Shown here: one piece after another, positions 20,798-30,156 of the stretch
Layout of the letters: each line of letters begins with the position of its first letter
Numbering within the stretch: position 1 is the first letter of the stretch
NCBI RefSeq assembly: GCF_011799805.1
Contig: NZ_WXUB01000004.1
Span: 124,001-188,000, forward strand
Source: Maribellus sediminis
GTDB taxonomy: Bacteria > Bacteroidota > Bacteroidia > Bacteroidales > Prolixibacteraceae
DNA: 64,000 bases
Reading direction: 5' to 3'
Translations under genes and position numbers: made by a program
The notes under the pieces: generated by a model
Database searches by the model: none
What the model was told of the DNA's origin: nothing
Seen by the model: only the letters and a program-made list of their open reading frames with translations

Positions 20798-21403
20798 TTA
20801 AAACGAGTACCCGATTGACAGGCCGAAATCCAAACCCGAAGCGTACTTGTATGTTTTAGCCCAGGAATCTCCGTCAGTCGGTACAGCATCATTCCATTTG
20901 AAGTTTGCTCCGATTGGTGGGCCGTAACCGAGCCAGTAACTAATTGTGAAGCCCGAATTCCACACATAGGTTTGCCCGATGCCGGGGCCAATAAAAAAGG
21001 AATCGAATTGGAACGTGGCGTCTTCATGAATTCCGTCGAGGTTCATATACCGAACATTGAAATCCAGATAAGTATTCCGGTAAGCTGATTTAAACAGCCC
21101 CAGAAACCGGGCGTCGCTGACGGCGGGTAAAAAATATTTATAGTGAATTCCAAAACCATATTCTTCCTCCTCTGAAATACGCGGGAATGAACCTCCTCCC
21201 TGGAAAAACAGGGCATGTTGCGGAGTCAAGCGCAACTCATATGCAATGCCGTAACGTTCAAAAGCCAGTCCGGCGATATTCACCTGAACAGAATGACGGT
21301 TAAACAGAGCATCGTTACCTTTCTCAATCTGAGTGCTGGTTTGCCCGAATGTGGCTAATGCTGCGAGCATAAGCGATACTGTTGTAAGGATGATTCGTTT
21401 CAT
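20798..21403 (-). CDS. Outer-membrane beta-barrel protein, unknown function
   Basis: This 201-residue protein has a signal peptide (1-20, ending TFGQ). Alternating strands with aromatic girdles follow (ARFLGLFKSAYRNTYLDFNVRYM, FTISYWLGYG) and the chain ends in phenylalanine (LSIGYSF), the usual beta-barrel signal for BAM insertion. The DUF3575-like composition is only a guess. Confidence 0.65.
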   Translation of the reverse strand: MKRIILTTVSLMLAALATFGQTSTQIEKGNDALFNRHSVQVNIAGLAFERYGIAYELRLTPQHALFFQGGGSFPRISEEEEYGFGIHYKYFLPAVSDARFLGLFKSAYRNTYLDFNVRYMNLDGIHEDATFQFDSFFIGPGIGQTYVWNSGFTISYWLGYGPPIGANFKWNDAVPTDGDSWAKTYKYASGLDFGLSIGYSF

Positions 21404-21424
21404 GATTTTGGTTTTTTACTGTGA

Positions 21425-22108
21425 TTAAAATCTGTATCCTATTGCCAGGTTTAAGTGAGCAGGAGAACCTCCGTAACTATTAAAACGCTCTGTAAAAGGT
21501 ACTTTTAGTTCAACATGTACATCGTATTTTTCGAAAAATGTTCTACCCGTTTCCAGGCCAAACTGAAACATTCCGCCGGCACCTTTATACCAACCGTCAA
21601 CAGCATCTTCGTAATAGTTTTCTCTGTAAAAATCAGTGTGCTCTATGTGGTTAAGGTATATTTTTTCATATTCAGCGGTCAATGCAAAAAACCACTTTGG
21701 TTTGTAGAATCCTAAGGCTACCTCATCAGCAACTGCAAACTTTTTTGATTCGAAATGAGTCGTTGAAACACTCCCGGCGGAAAGATTCAGGTTATTTACA
21801 ATTTTAAAACTGTTCTTTTGCAAGAGCGGTGCAACTCCTCCCACCTTTACTTCCGAATTTTTTGGGCTAAACCTAAACGCTGAAAAATTCCATTCTGCGA
21901 AGGTTGTAATAGTTGGTTTTATAAATTTAGGATTCAGATTTCTCTGGTATCCAAAGGCTATCATACTTGCCGGTTCAATTCCTGTTCTCATATAGATACT
22001 GTTCCGGATTGTATTGTCGTTGAATATCACGCTTTGCGCTGTTAACCGCATGCTTCCGATGATCAACAGACTTATCATTAGTATTATCATTTTTTTCATC
22101 ACGGTCAT
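21425..22108 (-). CDS. Outer-membrane beta-barrel protein, unknown function
   Basis: This 227-residue protein has a signal peptide ending near TAQS, beta-rich sequence throughout and a terminal LNLAIGYRF, typical of outer-membrane barrels. An alternative start, three codons in (ATG at 22099), gives a cleaner signal peptide. It begins 2 bp after the preceding hydrolase stop. Confidence 0.65.
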   Translation of the reverse strand: MTVMKKMIILMISLLIIGSMRLTAQSVIFNDNTIRNSIYMRTGIEPASMIAFGYQRNLNPKFIKPTITTFAEWNFSAFRFSPKNSEVKVGGVAPLLQKNSFKIVNNLNLSAGSVSTTHFESKKFAVADEVALGFYKPKWFFALTAEYEKIYLNHIEHTDFYRENYYEDAVDGWYKGAGGMFQFGLETGRTFFEKYDVHVELKVPFTERFNSYGGSPAHLNLAIGYRF

Positions 22109-22110
22109 TT

Positions 22111-23181
22111 TTAATTGTTTAAACTTTGATGCTCAAAAAAGTTTCTGATGTCGGTGGCAATTTCATCAGGTTTCTCCCATGGCCCTGTATGCCCAACACC
22201 GGCAACTTCAATAAATTCGCTCTCCGGAAAACAAGACATCTGAATATCCTTGTATCCGGGATATTCTTTACGGGTTAGTTCGCCGCTGATGAACAGCATT
22301 TTACCCGTAAAGGCTGAAAGATTGGACGTATTATCCCTGTTCTGCTTTTCCAGGTCTTCGTTACTTACCAGTGTTCCCATGCGCCACAACGGACAATTGA
22401 TGTTTTCGTGAAATTGCGGATTTGAACGGAATGCACCCAAAAGCATTTGATAATCAGCCCTTGCATGGGCGTCGGACGTTAAATGATCGTGCGACAGTAG
22501 ATATTGTTCCAACCAATCTTTCCCGATTTGGGTAAGAGGAGAAGTAGTATGCTCTATGAAATAGTCATAAGCTTCTTTGGTCAATGGCCCCGGTTCGTAC
22601 ATGGCAATATCCTTAACTTTTTCGGGGTGCTTGTTTATATATCCTGTAGCAAGTGTACCGCCATAAGACCAGGCAAACAGGTAGACCTGATTTTCCTGAA
22701 TTCCGGTTTCCCTTGATTTTTTGTTCAGGTAATAGTCAATTATGGCATCCAGATCTTCAACATAAAGATCGAAGTTAACTTCGCCTTTATCATAGCGAGG
22801 TGAAAGTCCGGCTCCACGCTGATCATAAAAAACACAGAAATATTCATCTTGTAACTGACTTAATCCGCCGTTGGTGATGGTTCTTTCATCCGGATAACGG
22901 GACGCATTTTCAACTCCTATCTGACTGATCATTGCTCTGTAATCGCTTCCCGGACCTCCGTGCAAAAAGATGATGACAGGATTATTTATATCGCCAAAAG
23001 TTTCTGCATGAAATATGGTGCCGTTAATTTCAATCCTGGGTAATAAAGGATCTTCGGCAACAGTTTCCGGAACCAGGTTGCCCGGTTCGTCCATGTCGTA
23101 GACTTCTTCATCGCATCCGAAAAAGGCGATGGATGTCAAAATTAATAGGACGGCTGTAAAAATCTGTTTAAATGTTTTCAT
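22111..23181 (-). CDS. Alpha/beta-hydrolase lipoprotein (prolyl-aminopeptidase-like)
   Basis: This 356-residue protein has a lipoprotein signal (IAFFGC, Cys23). The alpha/beta-hydrolase fold shows the oxyanion motif HGGPGSDYR, FYDQRGAGLSPR, the nucleophile elbow AWSYGG and a final GVGHTGPWE histidine. The HGGPG and DQRGxG motifs point to the proline iminopeptidase branch, so an exported aminopeptidase or esterase is likely. It is preceded by a beta-lactamase-fold gene with an 11-bp gap. Confidence 0.82.
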   Translation of the reverse strand: MKTFKQIFTAVLLILTSIAFFGCDEEVYDMDEPGNLVPETVAEDPLLPRIEINGTIFHAETFGDINNPVIIFLHGGPGSDYRAMISQIGVENASRYPDERTITNGGLSQLQDEYFCVFYDQRGAGLSPRYDKGEVNFDLYVEDLDAIIDYYLNKKSRETGIQENQVYLFAWSYGGTLATGYINKHPEKVKDIAMYEPGPLTKEAYDYFIEHTTSPLTQIGKDWLEQYLLSHDHLTSDAHARADYQMLLGAFRSNPQFHENINCPLWRMGTLVSNEDLEKQNRDNTSNLSAFTGKMLFISGELTRKEYPGYKDIQMSCFPESEFIEVAGVGHTGPWEKPDEIATDIRNFFEHQSLNN

Positions 23182-23192
23182 GGCTTATGGTC

Positions 23193-24359
23193 TTAAAAAA
23201 GATGATTAAAGATTCCTTCCCTTTCCAATACCTCCTGCATTTTGTAGGAGTGACCATTTACTATGATGGACAATGTAATGTCTGCTTCAGGGAAATAGAA
23301 CATTAAGCCGGTAAAGCCATGCACATTTCCGTAATGGCCAATGGCAGTTCCATGTTCGGTTTCCAATTTCATAAGGGCTAAACCATAGCCTTTAATGTAT
23401 TCCATATCCTCTACCAGTTCTGTTAATCCGCGAAATTCCTTCATTTGGTTCAAGGAATTCTCTGTGAGAATTTCACCATGCATGAGCAACTCGAGAAATT
23501 TCGATAAATCGTACGGTGAACTGATGATTCCCCCATCCAGCATATCTTCACCACCAACAGCATTATTGTCGATTTTCGTTACATCTTTCATATAACCATC
23601 GTCGTAAATATCGATGTACGAACGAGACATATTCGCCGGTTGCGCAGTTGAAATGTAAGTGTTAGACAGTCCGAAACGATCAATAAGCTTTTCCTGAACT
23701 ACTTCGTTTGCAGTTTTACCCGTAGCATATTTTATAACAAGAGCTGCCAGAAGATAATTTGCATTTGTATACAGATTTTTTTCGCCAGGTTTAAAATTTG
23801 CCGGTTTATCGTAAATAGCTTTAAGGTTTTCTTCTGCAGATTTCTTTACACTTGATAAATTTAAAATTTCCAACATCGATTTTAGGCCATAATAGTCCCT
23901 GATTCCCGAAGTCATATTTAGCAACTGTCGGATGGTAACGTCATTTGCATTTTCAATCTTATCGGTAATTCGATGAGGAATATATTTATTGATTTTGTCA
24001 TCGATTGACAGGATGCCTTCATCCTGTAAAATGAGGATGGTAGTTGCCGCAAATGTTTTCGACATGCTTCCTGCCCGAAGTGAATGACCTGCATTTAAAT
24101 CAATATTATTTTTCAAATCGGCTTTGCCGCCGGCATTACACCAGATTCCTTCGGGAGAGCGAACGGTTACGCTGGCTCCGGGTACACCTGCTGCCAGTAA
24201 ATCGTCAATAATCAGCTGGTAGCTGTCGGCTTTTGGATGATCAGTATTTTCGTAGCTGGAGCTATCCGCTACGGGTAGATCAAATTCTGTTTTTTCGCAA
24301 GAAATAAATGTTGCGGTGAGGAATAATCCAATAATTGTTATGATACTTTTTGTTTTCAT
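23193..24359 (-). CDS. Beta-lactamase-family serine hydrolase (class C/EstB fold), lipoprotein
   Basis: This 388-residue lipoprotein (FISC, Cys21) has the SxxK catalytic tetrad S98-M-S-K101, the YTNANYL motif equivalent to YxN, and GHYGNVHGF in place of KTG. This is the family of D-alanyl-D-alanine carboxypeptidases and esterases related to AmpC. It is the first of three such proteins in the window. A role in peptidoglycan or peptide/ester hydrolysis is inferred; antibiotic resistance cannot be concluded. Confidence 0.85.
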   Translation of the reverse strand: MKTKSIITIIGLFLTATFISCEKTEFDLPVADSSSYENTDHPKADSYQLIIDDLLAAGVPGASVTVRSPEGIWCNAGGKADLKNNIDLNAGHSLRAGSMSKTFAATTILILQDEGILSIDDKINKYIPHRITDKIENANDVTIRQLLNMTSGIRDYYGLKSMLEILNLSSVKKSAEENLKAIYDKPANFKPGEKNLYTNANYLLAALVIKYATGKTANEVVQEKLIDRFGLSNTYISTAQPANMSRSYIDIYDDGYMKDVTKIDNNAVGGEDMLDGGIISSPYDLSKFLELLMHGEILTENSLNQMKEFRGLTELVEDMEYIKGYGLALMKLETEHGTAIGHYGNVHGFTGLMFYFPEADITLSIIVNGHSYKMQEVLEREGIFNHLF

Positions 24360-24388
24360 TTTGTTGTTATTTTCTGGTTTTTAATTGT

Positions 24389-24988
24389 TTAAAATTTGAA
24401 TGAGGTACCTATTTTGATCAAGGCGTGCGTAGCAAAAGGCATTCCCTGGTCGGGTGAATAAGGAATGGCGATCATGCCCTGATAGTCAGCGGTTAAACTG
24501 AATCTGTCAGTTACCGGATAGGCCAGTCCAAAACCTAGTTTGGTATTTACCTGCGGTTTTCCCGGATGTTGTTTTTCCACGTACTCCCCACTTTTTAATA
24601 CATAGGTGTCGCCCGACAGAATGGAGTGTTTGTAACCCAGTGCGCCCGTAAGGTTTGCCCTTAATTTGAAATTAAAGGTGTAGCCAAATTTGTAAACACC
24701 ATCGAGCATGATGGCATGTTCGTAAAGCTCATGATAATAATATCCGGCTTCAAGGCCGAATGATCTGTACCACGAAGTTTGGTCTTTTACCATTAAATCG
24801 GTACCAACACTTACTCCCGGATGTGCCGGATTCGTGACGATTTGTCCAAAAGGAACCGAGACAGATTCAGAAAGGAATGCAACATTTAAATTTTGCGGTT
24901 TCCATTGTGAATACACGTTTGTTTTGGCAACAATAATTATAACGATTGCCGCAAGAACTACTTTTAAAAATTGTTTAATTGTTTTCAT
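24389..24988 (-). CDS. Outer-membrane beta-barrel protein, unknown function
   Basis: This 199-residue protein has an N-terminal signal segment (about 8-27), alternating amphipathic strands (FGLEAGYYYHELY, FSLTADYQGMI) and ends IKIGTSFKF. It is the first gene after the conserved promoter-like region at 25058-25162, so it probably heads the minus-strand run of exported proteins. Confidence 0.65.
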   Translation of the reverse strand: MKTIKQFLKVVLAAIVIIIVAKTNVYSQWKPQNLNVAFLSESVSVPFGQIVTNPAHPGVSVGTDLMVKDQTSWYRSFGLEAGYYYHELYEHAIMLDGVYKFGYTFNFKLRANLTGALGYKHSILSGDTYVLKSGEYVEKQHPGKPQVNTKLGFGLAYPVTDRFSLTADYQGMIAIPYSPDQGMPFATHALIKIGTSFKF

Positions 24989-25057
24989 GAATTTGATTTT
25001 TAATTTTTGATAATGCTTTTTGTTTTCTTGTTTTTTTGTTTCTGATTTTTCATGTGG

Positions 25058-25162
25058 TAAAGGTCAGGCAAACCGTGATGCAGGTATAATCAACCATGAC
25101 GAAAAGAATGTAAAGTTTCGTATGTTGATATCATGGATGATGCATGAGCATAAATTATGATG
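25058..25162 (-). promoter_or_regulatory. Conserved regulatory region A (candidate AraC-type operator and promoter)
   Basis: This region aligns without gaps with 30157-30261 upstream of another minus-strand operon. Shared blocks include TAAAGGTC at the gene-proximal end, AAGTTTCG in the middle, and ATGATGCAT.AGCAT.AATTATGATG at the distal end. The distal part holds AATTATGATG (25153-25162) and a weaker copy 20 bp away. The -7 element may be the GACCTTTA near the proximal end (minus strand). Confidence 0.6.
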
Positions 25163-25246
25163 TAAACTCTGAGGACAGGATAAACTCCGATGGCATTTTT
25201 ATACTCTTTTTCATCGTGATATTTATTCGGATTTGTTTTCATTGCC

Positions 25247-25420
25247 TTAATTGTTAGAAGGAAAAACCGGGCTTAGTACCAGCCCGATACCAATTCCAAT
25301 GATTACTGAAGCTAAAAGAATCTGTACGGAGATGTGCAGGAAGAAAAGTCCTACAAGGAAGCCGACTGCCGTCATTCCTCCAACAATCCTTAAGCTGCTT
25401 ATTTCATTTTTAGTTTTCAT
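25247..25420 (-). CDS. Small two-helix membrane protein (57 aa)
   Basis: This short frame starts MKTKNEISSLRIVGG and has two hydrophobic segments (about 12-29 and 33-52) with a GIGIGLVLSPVFP ending. It matches in length, topology and C-terminal pattern the 66-residue protein at 28654-28854 (LLIGIAVGLVIAPFVP), so the two are paralogues. That conservation supports a real gene. Function is unknown. Confidence 0.65.
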   Translation of the reverse strand: MKTKNEISSLRIVGGMTAVGFLVGLFFLHISVQILLASVIIGIGIGLVLSPVFPSNN

Positions 25421-25448
25421 GATTTTTAGTTTAGATCTTGGATTACGT

Positions 25449-26156
25449 TTATTTATTCAGGTAAGCGGTATTCGGTGCTGTTCCTTTTCGGTGGAAGAAG
25501 AAATGACAGCAATCGCCACCTTTTGCAAGCGTACAAGGACGTCGGAATTCGCAGTTAACAACATCTTCTATTAAGGGAAATCCGGCAAGATCGTGATCGC
25601 AACCCAGTGTGCCGATTTCGGGGCACCCGATTGCTTCGAACAGTTCCATGTTCATGCACGAGGTAACTTTGAACTCAAGCAGATCTTCCGTTTCATAAAA
25701 GCCACTGTTCTTCCAGGTTCCAATGCGGTCGATCTCTGTAAACATGGCACGATTGAACTTTTTGAAATTGTCAAAAACATCGCCTTCACATTTTATAAGC
25801 TCATCCAATTGATAAATAGCAGGCATCGACACAGAAGCAACATTCATGAACATTTTTGTCATGAATTCCTTAGCATATTTTTTCCCTTTTTTATCGGCAA
25901 TGGAGAAAAACAGTCCTCCCAACATGCAAAGCTGTTTGTCCATATCCTTACCAATACTTTCTGCTCTGAGAATGGCTTCAGGATATTCTTTTTTAATTCT
26001 TTTTGTGTGTTTTTTGACCCCCATCATAATAAGGAAGAGGCCAAATAAACCGAACTCTTTTCTTAGGAAATTAAAAACTACTTTCTGTTGTTTCTTCAAC
26101 CCCTTTTTAGGCATTGTTAATGCTTTCCCATACATTGATAATTCTTCTACTTTCAT
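25449..26156 (-). CDS. L-2-amino-thiazoline-4-carboxylate hydrolase-like protein
   Basis: This 235-residue protein ends with a cysteine-rich pattern resembling the ATC_hydrolase family: CPEIGTLGCDHDLAG, then CEFRRPCTLAKGGDCCHFFF. Family members that are characterised open the thiazoline ring in cysteine synthesis, but most are uncharacterised. I start at the ATG at 26156, since the longer frame adds only a hydrophobic stretch not seen in the family. It lies just downstream of the AraC-type regulator gene on the same strand. Confidence 0.65.
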   Translation of the reverse strand: MKVEELSMYGKALTMPKKGLKKQQKVVFNFLRKEFGLFGLFLIMMGVKKHTKRIKKEYPEAILRAESIGKDMDKQLCMLGGLFFSIADKKGKKYAKEFMTKMFMNVASVSMPAIYQLDELIKCEGDVFDNFKKFNRAMFTEIDRIGTWKNSGFYETEDLLEFKVTSCMNMELFEAIGCPEIGTLGCDHDLAGFPLIEDVVNCEFRRPCTLAKGGDCCHFFFHRKGTAPNTAYLNK

Positions 26157-26377
26157 GATGATAATTTTTTGATTTAAACTTTCATGGATCAAAAGTAGGA
26201 TGAGAAAAGAGGTCAATCGTTTCAGGATTCGATGGTAAGACCTAAAGAGGTCTCAGGAAAGTATAATTACCAGAAATACTGTGTGTTATGTGGCCTTTCT
26301 CATTGTGAAATGAGACGGCTTATTTTGACTGTTTTGGTATTGAGACTTCCATACCTGGAGGATGAGACGGGATGTTT

Positions 26378-27517
26378 TCAGAATTTAAAACCAGCTCTGA
26401 AATCGGAAGGAGTGAGGCCGGTAGTGCTTTTAAAAATGCGGTTAAAGGTGGCTTTCGAATTAAAGCCGGCATCCATGGCAAGGCCCAAAATTGAAATGTG
26501 TTTGTTTTTTGGATCAGTGGCCAGCTTTTTAAACTCTTCAACACGATATTCATTTATGAATTCAAAGAAGTTCCTGTTCAACTGTGAATTAACCATTTTT
26601 GAAAGCTGATGGGAATGTATCCCGAGTTTATTTGCCAGATCACCAACATTAAGTTCCGGGTCAAGATAAAGCTTCTCCTTTTTCATTAAGGAAATAAGTT
26701 CTTCCATTCTAGGATCTTTTTCTGAAAGATTAGCATCCGCAACTGATTCTTTTGGGACATCAATATTTTCACCGGCCTGGATTTCTGTTTGACCCGATTC
26801 TGGTTTTTCTTTAGTTAAATAAACCGTTCGCTGGTTGTAGCCGCGATAGGCGATGTAGAAAAACAGAATCATATTAACGACGATGATGGATGAATCCATT
26901 TGGTATATTGAAATAATTTGGGCCGAAACAAGTCCATAGGCAATGAAACTGATAACGATAATAAAAGCAAATCCATAAACGATGTGTTTGATCCAGGCTA
27001 AATTTATGGACTCCTCATAAGAAAACTCGCTTTTAATCCGGTGCTGATGATTTATCAGTAAAATGATCGTGCGAATAAGAAAATAAACCTGGCAAAACAG
27101 CAAAGTAATCATCGGCACAAAAGTATGGTAGTCCATATTTTGCTTGTTGTAAACCAGCTCCATTCGTGCTTCCTGACTGAGCATCAGATTTGGAATGAAA
27201 GTAGCTATGTATATCAGGACAAATCCGAAATAAGATAAATTCTTGAAGTCAGGTTTAAAGTTTCTTTGGGTAAGCGACTTTGTATACAGAAAAAGAAAGG
27301 GTGTATGTGCAACAAGTACAATTCCTAAAATAAAACCCCAGTTAACCGGTTGCAGAAGTATTGCCCGGCTTGCCAGGAAAAGAATGGAAAAGTGCAGTGC
27401 AAAATTGAAGGTCCAGGCAATTAGTATTTTATTGCTTACGTTTTTACCTTTTTTATTAATCAATAGCAGTGCAATGATTATTGCATTAACAGAAGCTACA
27501 GCGCTAATAATATCCAT
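26378..27517 (-). CDS. AraC-family regulator with N-terminal membrane domain
   Basis: This 379-residue protein has an N-terminal membrane domain of about seven hydrophobic helices (residues 1-235) and a linker. The C-terminal AraC DNA-binding domain (about 275-379) has two helix-turn-helix motifs (VGDLANKLGIHSHQLSKMVN and ISILGLAMDAGFNSKATFNR). Such membrane-bound AraC regulators are frequent in Bacteroidota. It lies between two operons with matching upstream regions, and AraC proteins bind direct repeats about 20-21 bp apart, so it is the best candidate regulator of both (inference). Confidence 0.83.
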   Translation of the reverse strand: MDIISAVASVNAIIIALLLINKKGKNVSNKILIAWTFNFALHFSILFLASRAILLQPVNWGFILGIVLVAHTPFLFLYTKSLTQRNFKPDFKNLSYFGFVLIYIATFIPNLMLSQEARMELVYNKQNMDYHTFVPMITLLFCQVYFLIRTIILLINHQHRIKSEFSYEESINLAWIKHIVYGFAFIIVISFIAYGLVSAQIISIYQMDSSIIVVNMILFFYIAYRGYNQRTVYLTKEKPESGQTEIQAGENIDVPKESVADANLSEKDPRMEELISLMKKEKLYLDPELNVGDLANKLGIHSHQLSKMVNSQLNRNFFEFINEYRVEEFKKLATDPKNKHISILGLAMDAGFNSKATFNRIFKSTTGLTPSDFRAGFKF

Positions 27518-27529
27518 TAGGAATGATTT

Positions 27530-27546
27530 GATTACACGACGTAATC
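27530..27546. promoter_or_regulatory. Inverted repeat next to the AraC-type gene start
   Basis: GATTAC (27530-27535) and GTAATC (27541-27546) form a perfect 6-bp inverted repeat with a 5-bp spacer, 12 bp upstream of the regulator's start codon. This could be an autoregulatory or foreign operator. It is weak on its own. Confidence 0.3.
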
Positions 27547-27673
27547 GCCTAATTTACTGTTAGAATTCGAAAATCGCAATAAAAACAAATTAATTGTTAA
27601 CCCGGGATTTTACAGCCAAAGATAATTTCAAACATTTGTTTAGAAATAAACTTCAATCCTTTGTTTAATTCCG

Positions 27674-28657
27674 TCAATTGTTGCGATTTACTTTTAGCAC
27701 CACATGCCCTTTTTTATGACCGGTGTCAACATAAGCATGAGCTTCCCTGATTTGTTCCAGCGAGAACGTTTTATCGATGGCAGCTTTAAGTTTACCTTCC
27801 TCGATCAGGCTTTTCAGAAAGTTGAGGTTTTCGCTGGTGTAGGGAGCCACACCACCTATCACTTTTTTGCTGCTTTTTACTGAAAGTTTAATGCCCTCAA
27901 GAATGCGCGAAAGTTCCAGGTGCACAGCCGACAGGTACATACCGCCTTCTTCAAGCAGGTTTACGCACGCTGTTATCGGCGCTTTGCCAATGGTATCGAA
28001 AATTACATCGTAAGTTGTGTTTTCTTTCGAAAGCGCTTCACGGGAATAATCGATCACTTCATCGGCGCCCAGTGCTTTTACCAGCTCAACATTTGCCGTG
28101 CTGCAAACACCGGTTACTTTGGCGCCAAAAGCTTTGGCAATCTGAACGGCATAAGTCCCGATTCCGCCTGAAGCTCCGTAAATCATCACCTTTTGCCCCG
28201 TATCGACATTCCCCTTTTTCAGGTAATGCAAGGCTGCCAGCGCACAGTGCGGAACAGCTGCAGCTTCTTCAAAACTCATGTTTTGAGGTTTGGTTGCCAT
28301 CACGGCATTTTCGGGCAGACAACAATATTCGGCATAGGCACCAAAAGCGGCTCCACTTGACGCAAAAACTTCGTCGCCAACATGGTAATGCCTTACATTT
28401 TTTCCTACAGCTTCGATCACACCGGCCAGTTCAACCCCCAGCACTTTTTTACGCGGGCCTTTAAAACCCATGGCCAGTTTTACCGGAAAATTGAATATGG
28501 ACGGAAAAACGGCTCCCCTGATGCGGGCATCGGCGGCATTGGCTGTTGTTGCCATTACTTTTACCAGGACTTCGTTGTCCTTTGGTGCCGGTTTGTCCGC
28601 TTCAACAACATGAAGCACTTCCGGTGTTCCGTATTTTTCACAAACTACTGCTTTCAT
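27674..28657 (-). CDS. Zinc-independent MDR-family NAD(P)-dependent oxidoreductase
   Basis: This 327-residue protein is of the medium-chain dehydrogenase/reductase, quinone-oxidoreductase-like branch. It has a GroES-like N-terminal half (VLGVELAGVIEAVGKNV) and a Rossmann half with MIYGASGGIGTYAVQIAKAFGA. The structural-zinc cysteines are absent. It likely reduces a quinone or enone with NADPH. Its start overlaps the stop of the small membrane protein gene (ATGA), so the two are coupled. Confidence 0.85.
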   Translation of the reverse strand: MKAVVCEKYGTPEVLHVVEADKPAPKDNEVLVKVMATTANAADARIRGAVFPSIFNFPVKLAMGFKGPRKKVLGVELAGVIEAVGKNVRHYHVGDEVFASSGAAFGAYAEYCCLPENAVMATKPQNMSFEEAAAVPHCALAALHYLKKGNVDTGQKVMIYGASGGIGTYAVQIAKAFGAKVTGVCSTANVELVKALGADEVIDYSREALSKENTTYDVIFDTIGKAPITACVNLLEEGGMYLSAVHLELSRILEGIKLSVKSSKKVIGGVAPYTSENLNFLKSLIEEGKLKAAIDKTFSLEQIREAHAYVDTGHKKGHVVLKVNRNN

Positions 28658-28854
28658 CTTTTTGCAATTTTTTCAGGTACAAACGGAGCAATCACCAGGC
28701 CTACGGCGATTCCGATCAGCAGCGAGGCCAGGAAATACATAACTGAATATTTCAATAGTATAAATCCTACACTCAGACCGATCAATGTTGTTCCACCTAT
28801 TAACCAGGAACTTTTACTCTCGTTTCTCTTTTTTGTTTTCTTACTTGTTTTCAT
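28654..28854 (-). CDS. Small two-helix membrane protein (66 aa)
   Basis: This 66-residue protein has a lysine-rich N terminus and two hydrophobic helices (about 18-34 and 38-58). It is a paralogue of the 57-residue protein at 25247-25420. Its stop overlaps the start of the MDR oxidoreductase gene by 4 bp. Function is unknown. Confidence 0.7.
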   Translation of the reverse strand: MKTSKKTKKRNESKSSWLIGGTTLIGLSVGFILLKYSVMYFLASLLIGIAVGLVIAPFVPEKIAKR

Positions 28855-28933
28855 AATTTATTGATTTTTATTGAATTAATTGTGATGGTTAAGATGATTG
28901 TTTCATGGCTTTGGGCGTCCTTATTTTTGTATG

Positions 28934-30121
28934 TTAGTTGTTTACTGCAGGCAGGATGTAGTTGTTTACCAGTTTAAACAGTTTCGATTTTGTTGCCCAG
29001 TTTCCGCTGGTAAAAACCATTACCATGTCGAGCTCAGGAATGACGGCAATTACCTGGCCGCCCCAACCGTTGGCACGGTACATCTTAATTTTCTGCCCGT
29101 TATGATCGAGTTCGCTGATCCACCAGGTGTAAGCGTAGCCGTTCGCGCCCGAATCTTCTATCGGAAGCTGAATACCGGAATTGTTGCGGTAAACTGTTGC
29201 GCTTTTTTCAACCCAGTCTTCCGGGATGATCTGTTGCCCGTTCCACCTGCCGTTGTTGAGGTACAGCGCCCCAAATTTCAGCATGTCGCGCGGTGTAAGG
29301 CTAAGCGAGCTGGCAGTTTCAAGTCTTCCGTTGGGGTACCTCCACCAGGTAGCAGAATCGATTCCAAGCGGTTTGAATAAATATTCCGCTGCAAATTCGT
29401 CCATGTCCATGCCTGTGGCATTTTTCATGATCTCGCCCAAAATATCGATGCCGCCGCCGTTGTAGGTGAAATATTCCCCGGGTGCTGCCCAAAATGGCCT
29501 TTCAAGAACCGCTTTAATTTGGTCGTCAACCACATAAAGGTGGTCATAGTCGTTTGTTAATTGCCCTCCGTGCGACGCGTTCCATTCGTCCCAGGCCAGT
29601 CCCGAAGTCATGGTCAGCAGGTGTTCAATGGAAATGTAATTTTTGTTGTCGGTTTTCAGGTACTGGTGTTCGGGCAGGTAATCAAATATCGATTGATCAA
29701 CACTTTTTATAAAACCTTTGTCGATGGCAATCCCGATACAGGCCGATGTAATACTTTTGGTACACGACATAACCGGATGTGCCCTGGTTGGCGACCACTG
29801 AACCAGTGCACCATGATATTTCGGTGCGTCCCACTGGTATTGGTGACCTTCGAAATACTCTTCAAAAACCAGTTGGCCGGCTTTATAAATCAACATCGAA
29901 TGAATTTCTTTGAACTTACCGTTTTCAATGGCTTGTGTTGCATCTTCCAGCAGCTCGGTATTTAAACCGGCTTTGGCAGCATCGCCAACTTTTAAACCGT
30001 CATTTAGCTGTTCGGGTACTTTATAATAGCGTTCCGCGCGGGCGGCGATGTTACATCCGGTTTCCGAGATTAAAAAGACCAGGATAAAAACGACTCCGAT
30101 TGTTATTCCTAAATTTTTCAT
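28934..30121 (-). CDS. Beta-lactamase-family serine hydrolase, lipoprotein
   Basis: This 395-residue lipoprotein (SETGC, Cys23) has S119-C-T-K122 as the SxxK motif, YNGGGIDIL as the second motif region and a final WGGQ segment replacing KTG. It resembles the 6-aminohexanoate-dimer hydrolase and EstB-like branch more than AmpC. Its promoter region resembles region A, so it may share a regulator with the 24988 operon. Confidence 0.84.
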   Translation of the reverse strand: MKNLGITIGVVFILVFLISETGCNIAARAERYYKVPEQLNDGLKVGDAAKAGLNTELLEDATQAIENGKFKEIHSMLIYKAGQLVFEEYFEGHQYQWDAPKYHGALVQWSPTRAHPVMSCTKSITSACIGIAIDKGFIKSVDQSIFDYLPEHQYLKTDNKNYISIEHLLTMTSGLAWDEWNASHGGQLTNDYDHLYVVDDQIKAVLERPFWAAPGEYFTYNGGGIDILGEIMKNATGMDMDEFAAEYLFKPLGIDSATWWRYPNGRLETASSLSLTPRDMLKFGALYLNNGRWNGQQIIPEDWVEKSATVYRNNSGIQLPIEDSGANGYAYTWWISELDHNGQKIKMYRANGWGGQVIAVIPELDMVMVFTSGNWATKSKLFKLVNNYILPAVNN

Positions 30122-30156
30122 GATGCGTAAGTTTTTGTCGTTGAATTTTGATAATG

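Noticed and set aside
25090-25242. Minus-strand frame of 50 codons starting MKTNPNKYHDEKEYKN
   Set aside because: It overlaps the conserved regulatory block A, which explains the sequence better, and the aligned block B has no matching frame.
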